The translations under genes and the position numbers were made by a program. Shown here in pieces: positions 59,141 to 64,000 of a stretch of 64,000 bases of DNA. How positions within the stretch are numbered: position 1 is the stretch's first letter; the number at the start of each line of letters is the position of its first letter. The notes below the pieces were generated by a model. That model did not search any database. It worked only from the letters and a program-made list of their open reading frames with translations, and was not told the DNA's origin. The DNA comes from Suillus spraguei (lineage: Eukaryota; Basidiomycota; Agaricomycetes; Boletales; Suillaceae): NCBI GenBank assembly GCA_016800925.1, contig JABCPU010000270.1, forward strand, positions 1 through 64,000, read 5' to 3'.

Positions 59141-59989
59141 TGCCTTCTGACACGTTCGAAACACGAATTATATTGCGTGTCGTGAGGCTGCCGCAGGTTT
59201 TATGTAGTTTTTCAGGCTTAGTCAATCGCATATTCGACGAATCGATGTCAGTAGACGTGTCTACAATATCAGGCGCTGATTCGAGGACCACTGCACAGAG
59301 TACTTATCTAAATTGATTTAGAATGCACTCGCGATCAAGAAGAATATTGCAAGCAGAGACCTATTAGTATCTTGAACATTCTTTGCCGTCGGGCCATATA
59401 CCGTGTGTCTAAAATTTAAATCATGGCAATCACTGTTCACCAAGGTGGAACATATGTCCAAACCAAACCTTCTCTGTTTGAAGTCATTGCGTCTTGGTAT
59501 GGTTTACGCTTCGCAGGCACAAATTAGTACTATGTTTTTCATCGTCTGTTTCCACAACATATATGTCTTGCAGCCTAAACTCCGCCACACGCATTAAATA
59601 ACTGAAAGTCAATAAAATTTAAAATTTTCGAACAGTCGCAAGTCGCACAAGGTGTTCCCTGGAAGTAGAGCACAGTGGTCTGACTTTCCATAGTTAAAAA
59701 ATTAATATTGTTCGAATATTGACTAAAAGACGCCGATCGGAAGAAAATAACAATGTGGTTTTGACTCTTGAGGGGACCCAAAAAGATATAGATTCTATGT
59801 TTATGTCGATTGGCCGTGTGCACAATGAGCCCATGATGAAATGTGCTGCTCAGTATCACAGGAAAGTCGACAAGAAGTCAGAGTCACTAAGCGCAATACA
59901 ACAATAACTAATATCGAAACAGCGTCTGAGATCATGATCGAAAGGTGACGGAGCATCATTACAGATGACAACTTCAAATATCGCCTGTG
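59141..59989. other. Repeat fragments, no gene
   Basis: Contains 'ggaagtagagcacagtggtctgac', also found near 25275 in the other element copy, and a 'gactaaaagacgccgatcgg' block that resembles 63280-63310. No coding sequence supported. Confidence 0.5.
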
Positions 59990-61017
59990 CATGAGTCTAC
60001 TGCTATACAGAATCATACGTAGGGGATATCGATATCTCTCGGTTCTCCGCCTTCTCCTGTCCCCCATCTAGGTGCTGGACAGCGAGGCCGAGGCCTGACT
60101 CTCAGCAGCCTCTTTTTTATTCATTGCATGACAGCTGGAGGATGCGTTGCTAACGATTGTGGCAGGATATGTGAGGGGGCGCGAGTTGTGGCATCATATT
60201 CGGTCCGCCTTGGGAATGCTGGCCCGGGCATGAAGCCCCGAGAGGGGTACCCTGTGCCGGCAGTGGTAGGGTTAGCAGAGTATTGCGAGGGAGGGCTGAG
60301 TGGAGAATGTGTGTGGTAGTTACTTGCACCTCCTGCACCCGAGGGTCGGAAGACGCTTTCTCCATATTGGCGCATGCTGCTGCTATGGTCGGGGTTGGGG
60401 GTGATCTCATTTTCTTCACCGAGATCGACCTGGGGGAGGGTTCTGTCTCCTGAGGGATGGGAAATGATATAATAGGGGTCAAAGTTGCCGCTGAACTCGT
60501 CTCGCCTTCTGCGACGAAGTGAACAGAAGATGAGGAGAGTGAGGAGGGCGATTGCGACGATACCACCGATGACACCACCAACAATTGTACTGGTGTTTGA
60601 TGAGTTGTTGTTTACGGGAGAGGAAGTTGGAACAGGGATTGTGGATGTCTCTGTGGTAACGACGATTGTTGATCCATATAAAGTTTGTATATTACTAGTT
60701 GTTGTCCAATGTGTGGACAAATTGGGAGTTGTAGGTGGTATTGCTGAAGTTGATGGGGGTGTCGGTGTGTTACTAGTTGTTGTCGAAGGCGTGGACAAAT
60801 TGGGAGTTGTAGGTGGCGTTGCTGAAGTTGATGGGGGTGTCGACGTGTTACTAATTGTTGGTGTGGATGATTGGGGAGTCATAGTTGGCGTTGCTGAAGT
60901 CGATGGGGGTGTCGATGTTGTACTGGTAAACGTCACGGATGATGTTAACTCGAATGTAATTGTGGGAATCGCTGGCCCGGGGCCTAGTATCGGCGGAGTA
61001 TACAATGGATTGGACAT
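59990..61017 (-). pseudogene. Ser/Thr-rich single-pass membrane protein, family member 4, tail degraded
   Basis: The first ~250 residues are open from MSNPLYTPPILGPGPAIPTI at 61017. The ectodomain has three near-repeats of about 26 residues beginning TPPSTSA. The helix (IVGGVIGGIVAIALLTLLIF), RRRRRDEFSGNFDP, a variant motif YYIISHPSGDRTLPQVDLGE and PSQYSANPTTAGTGYPSRGF are all present. Near 60222-60230 the frame slips: the family block GQHSQGGPNM reads in another frame. Further on, a stop interrupts the remnant of the conserved tail, whose last residues read SPTYDSV rather than PPAYDSI. The gene is either decayed or carries several indels. A truncated protein ending at 60121 is possible. Confidence 0.65.
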
Positions 61018-61311
61018 GATGGCAAGAAGAACGGGGTATTAGGAAGTCACGAGTAAGTTCATGCTATCCTATTATCAATTTTATTAGTCGGGAGTTCCTT
61101 TCGAAGGCTTGATCAGTTCTAAAATATCGTTGTCAATGTCAACTTGAACTCACCTCTCAGCGCTCAGCTCGCGACTATTATCACCTCCTCTATGTTGCAC
61201 CCGCTGTCATCTCTTAATTAACGTCAGTCCTTTGTCCACAACTTGATCTACTTACGGTTGGACGCGTCTTGAGAGATATACTTCAGAGTGACGCCTTTGG
61301 GATAGTTCAGT

Positions 61312-62150
61312 CTAGGGTATGGTTGAAGAGTCGATATTTTTCAACACCTGTTTATAATACCTGTCAATAAACTGTTGAAAGGTCGTCGTGTCCAAAGCCT
61401 GTTGAAAATTGTGGATAAATCCAGAGCGTGTGGGAACCGTTTTGAATGAACTTCTCCGGTTGTTGAGGTACAGCTGTCCATCGCGACTCTCCAGTCGTGG
61501 CAGGGAGTTAAGCAATTTGGTAAGTTTCACGCACCATTTATCTGCCAGGTACATACCCTGACTTGATGCCATTGATAAGCGACGCGTCTGGTGCCATTCG
61601 TTGCACAGACATCGGTACAGTGTCGCTTTCTGGTGGCAGTCGCAGTGATAGTGCGTCTGCGACCAAAAAACTCTTGACATCTTGCTTGTCGTTGCGACAG
61701 TTCTCGTTGCGTCATGAAAATTTCCAATGTCACACCTTTCACAGTATACGCGGACCACAAACCTAATAGTTCGACACGCCACTTCTTGAGTGCGTGCACA
61801 ATGGCTAACAGTTCTTTCTTGTGTACAGGATAATTGAATTGTGCCTCACGAAGCTGCATGGAGTGGAAGGCCACGGATCTTGCTGTCTGGGCATCGGTCC
61901 GAAGCTTAACATCGCGCCTGTTCGCCAGTCGCTGGCATCGCACGTCACAAAAATCTTGTTCTTCCCGAGGTTGTCGTGATCTGTGTCGTGAGACAGGCTC
62001 GACTGATGATGAGACGCGTATGGTCCGCAACATGGGCAGGAACTGGTCCAAATACCCGACCAGTCCGAGGAAAGAGCGTACATTGTTTGTGCATTTGGGC
62101 ATGAGCCAGACTCCAGTCCAGAATCCGTTTCGGACTCGAGGCATCGGCTG
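61312..62150 (-). mobile_element. Ty3/gypsy-type retrotransposon pol remnant (RT end, RNase H)
   Basis: Three overlapping minus-strand frames together read a pol segment. NVRSFLGLVGYLDQFLP is the end of reverse transcriptase. FVTCDASDWRTGAMLSFG carries the first RNase H Asp. EAQFNYPVHKKELLAIVHAL and KKWRVELLG are the core of RNase H. LADKWCVKLTKLLNSLPRLE comes from the region before integrase. The frame changes at least twice and both ends of pol are missing, so the copy is dead. No LTRs were recognised. Confidence 0.8.
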
Positions 62151-63192
62151 AGGCCGCTAACCTTATTTTTGGTGCCTACTAGTAGTTATGTCATTCCCTG
62201 CACCTGAATCTCTCACCCATGCCACGAGTTTTGCGGCGTGCTTGAGAGGATATACAAAATCTGCCAGCTGCCTTGCCCTTTGCATTCTGTTTTACGTCAA
62301 AATAACACCTTGTGTTCTTGTCATTCACAATTGATGTTGGTCAAGTGCAAGATCGTACCCGAAGCGAAATGAATTAGGGACGCTCTCAAGCTCGTGCACC
62401 ATGCACTGCTCACTCTTTCTGGTATTTATGACTCTCCCAGCATGCCAAATTCTTGCAGTTACCAGGCCAAGGTCAAGAGATAGATGTGTAGTCATAGCGT
62501 ACTTGGATACAAAGATTTAGTAGCTGCAGCCACCGGCTTACCTGGAATCAGTACCGAGTATCTCCCATGGCTCTGATTCGTGGCTATCACTCTAACTAGA
62601 AGCCACCGTGACAGCTAGGTAATGTTCAATATTGAGTTATCGGCTTGTCTAATTCCACAACCTGGACATGCGGCAATTCATTATAGCTCCTATCCACTCG
62701 GTACGTCCTGGGAGTCGGCCACAGACAAACGACAGGTCATATATAGATTATCTTGCACTCAATCATTGGGTATCCAAGTCATGGAAGACAAAACGTCGTC
62801 GTCCTATACGCCAAGTCCGCGTTGCACGATAGGAAGAGGACGTGCTCTCTGATATACATATGCCAATATCAATGGGACCGGTGCAACGCAAGGCTTTCAC
62901 CCAGAAACTTTCCTTGTTGATATCACTCCGGCGGCAACAATAGCAGCCACAACGATAAGTATCAGTAGCTTTCAATGGCGCGTTCCAGCCATCACCCAAT
63001 ATCGCATTCGTGATGATGTTCTGTCCGAGCTACTGAAGAGCCTACTACATCCGGACGGTGATTTGTGATTAGCACAAACTCGCGAAAAGAGACTCACAGC
63101 TATCATGGCAAGCAACTAAGAAACTCGTAAATAATCTCACTCTCCCACACAGCAGCACGGTTCATTAGATGGAACTGAGAAGCATGATATAG
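62151..63192. other. Noncoding, degraded repeat DNA
   Basis: Holds copy 3 of the short dispersed repeat (62560-62670). Remaining frames are short and without motifs. Confidence 0.5.
62560..62670. repeat. Short dispersed repeat, copy 3 of 3
   Basis: Contains 'gattcgtggctatcactct', 'cgtgacagctaggtaatgtt' and 'tatcggcttgtctaattcca', nearly as in 57250-57330. Confidence 0.7.

Positions 63193-63229
<37 letters not shown>
63193..63229. repeat. Poly(A) tract of 37 bases
   Basis: An uninterrupted run of A. It could be the 3' tail of a retroposed sequence or a simple repeat. Sequence just after it (63270-63310) resembles 59715-59750. Confidence 0.9.
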
Positions 63230-63230
<1 letters not shown>

Positions 63231-63828
63231 AGAAAAACTATCAAGCACACTCACAGCATCCGTTACATAGATTGTCCGGACATTGACTATAAGATGCCGG
63301 TCAGAAGAAACAAACAAGGTGGTTTTGAGGGAACATACTAAGCTGATTGGTGAAGAGACGACCAATTAGTAAAAAAAATCAATTACTCAGCCTTCCAGAA
63401 TCCAAATCTACAGCATCTATATAATATTCCAAGATCATCATAACGCATATCTTCAAGTCAGGTGAATAAAAGCCATATGATCGCGGGCTACATACAGTTA
63501 GTCATTGAACGGATGGATCATTTTATTAACTAGTCAGCAGAAGACGGGTGAATGAGCGACAAGGTCGGTGGACATAAGACGATGGAATTCATAGATGTTG
63601 GAGTCCGACGCGCCAGAGAGAGAAGGAAGGGAATGGCCGAAGAATCCGAGAAGCAAGGCACGAGGGGGAGAAGCTGAGGAACGTGGTTCGAGCGCAAGCC
63701 ATAATAGGCCAGTGGGATCCGTCTCGCTAACGTCGGCTGAGCCTCTGCAACGCAGATCAAATGAGTTATATTTTATATTTTTCGTTTCTTACTTACCTGG
63801 TATAAAGTCAAGCGTCCGAAGACGCAAA
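63230..63828. other. Noncoding, no gene recognised
   Basis: ORFs at 63530-63843 on both strands overlap and have no motif. Confidence 0.45.
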
Positions 63829-63986
63829 CATCTCAGTTCTTGAATAGAAACTGAGATGTAAGTACCTAGTTCCTGTAAGTCAGCAATAGCTGACCAAATC
63901 GTAGCGTACCTTTGTCTTTCTAGGTAGCGCACATGTTAATAAGAGTTCTTGAATAGAAACTGAGATCGTACCTTTGTCTTTCTAGC
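63829..63986. repeat. Inverted repeat and direct repeat near the right edge
   Basis: 63829-63858 is a 10-bp perfect stem (CATCTCAGTT / AACTGAGATG) around a 10-nt loop. 'agttcttgaatagaaactga' recurs at about 63944, and 'gtacctttgtctttctag' occurs at about 63908 and 63969. These could be a transposon end, cut by the window edge. Confidence 0.6.
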
Positions 63987-64000
63987 TCCCTCTCTCCCCG

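Noticed and set aside
60485..61042. 185-codon plus-strand ORF rich in Val/Gly/Asp
   Set aside because: It is the antisense shadow of the Ser/Thr-rich ectodomain repeats of member 4. Antisense of Thr/Ser/Pro codons gives Val/Gly/Asp-rich frames.

Overview
The window is nuclear DNA from a filamentous basidiomycete, most likely an Agaricomycete. The evidence is genes on both strands split by many 45-60 bp GT-AG introns, an intronless Pol III tRNA gene, and protein families expanded in mushroom-forming fungi: DUF6533 membrane proteins, TPR-CHAT proteins, an RTA1-like exporter, an IML2/TTC39 protein and a Ran1/Sks1-like kinase. The recently duplicated C2-TPR-CHAT genes suggest Boletales, but that placement is inference.

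Layout. 0-5 kb: a partial RTA1-like gene and an IML2-like gene, both on the minus strand. 6-10 kb: two tandem DUF6533-type membrane genes; the first has lost its core exons. 11.5 kb: tRNA-Val(AAC). 12-23 kb: a Ran1/Sks1-like kinase, divergent from a tandem pair of five-exon genes with an N-terminal C2-like domain, TPR-like repeats and a C-terminal CHAT protease domain. 24-35 kb: a repeat-rich stretch holding two tRNA-like arrays, an intronless Asp/Glu-racemase-family gene, a gene with duplicated exons, a TPR pseudogene and a small four-exon gene. 35-46 kb: Ser/Thr-rich single-pass membrane proteins, a knottin-like small secreted protein and two multi-pass membrane proteins. 46-64 kb: degraded paralogues, a third tRNA-like array, a Ty3/gypsy pol relic and simple repeats.

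Three features stand out. (1) Three tandem arrays, about 19 units in all, of a ~148 bp unit derived from a class II (Ser/Leu-type) tRNA. Most units keep a Pol III B box and a following T-run but have lost the acceptor stem. (2) A dispersed family of five Ser/Thr-rich single-pass membrane proteins that share a juxtamembrane motif, with a C-terminal PPxY motif in the members whose tail is preserved. (3) The tandem C2-TPR-CHAT pair, in which nearly identical blocks alternate with a diverged linker just before the protease domain.

Several otherwise convincing genes are broken by single-base frame slips, often in homopolymers (IML2-like, kinase, DUF6533 copy B, the 28.7-30.1 kb gene and two Ser/Thr-rich genes). 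Other genes here are intact. Uncorrected indels in the assembly and real decay are both possible, and sequence alone cannot separate them. Nothing shows the genes acting as one pathway. The kinase and CHAT genes may form a signalling or cell-death neighbourhood, but that rests only on family knowledge and adjacency.
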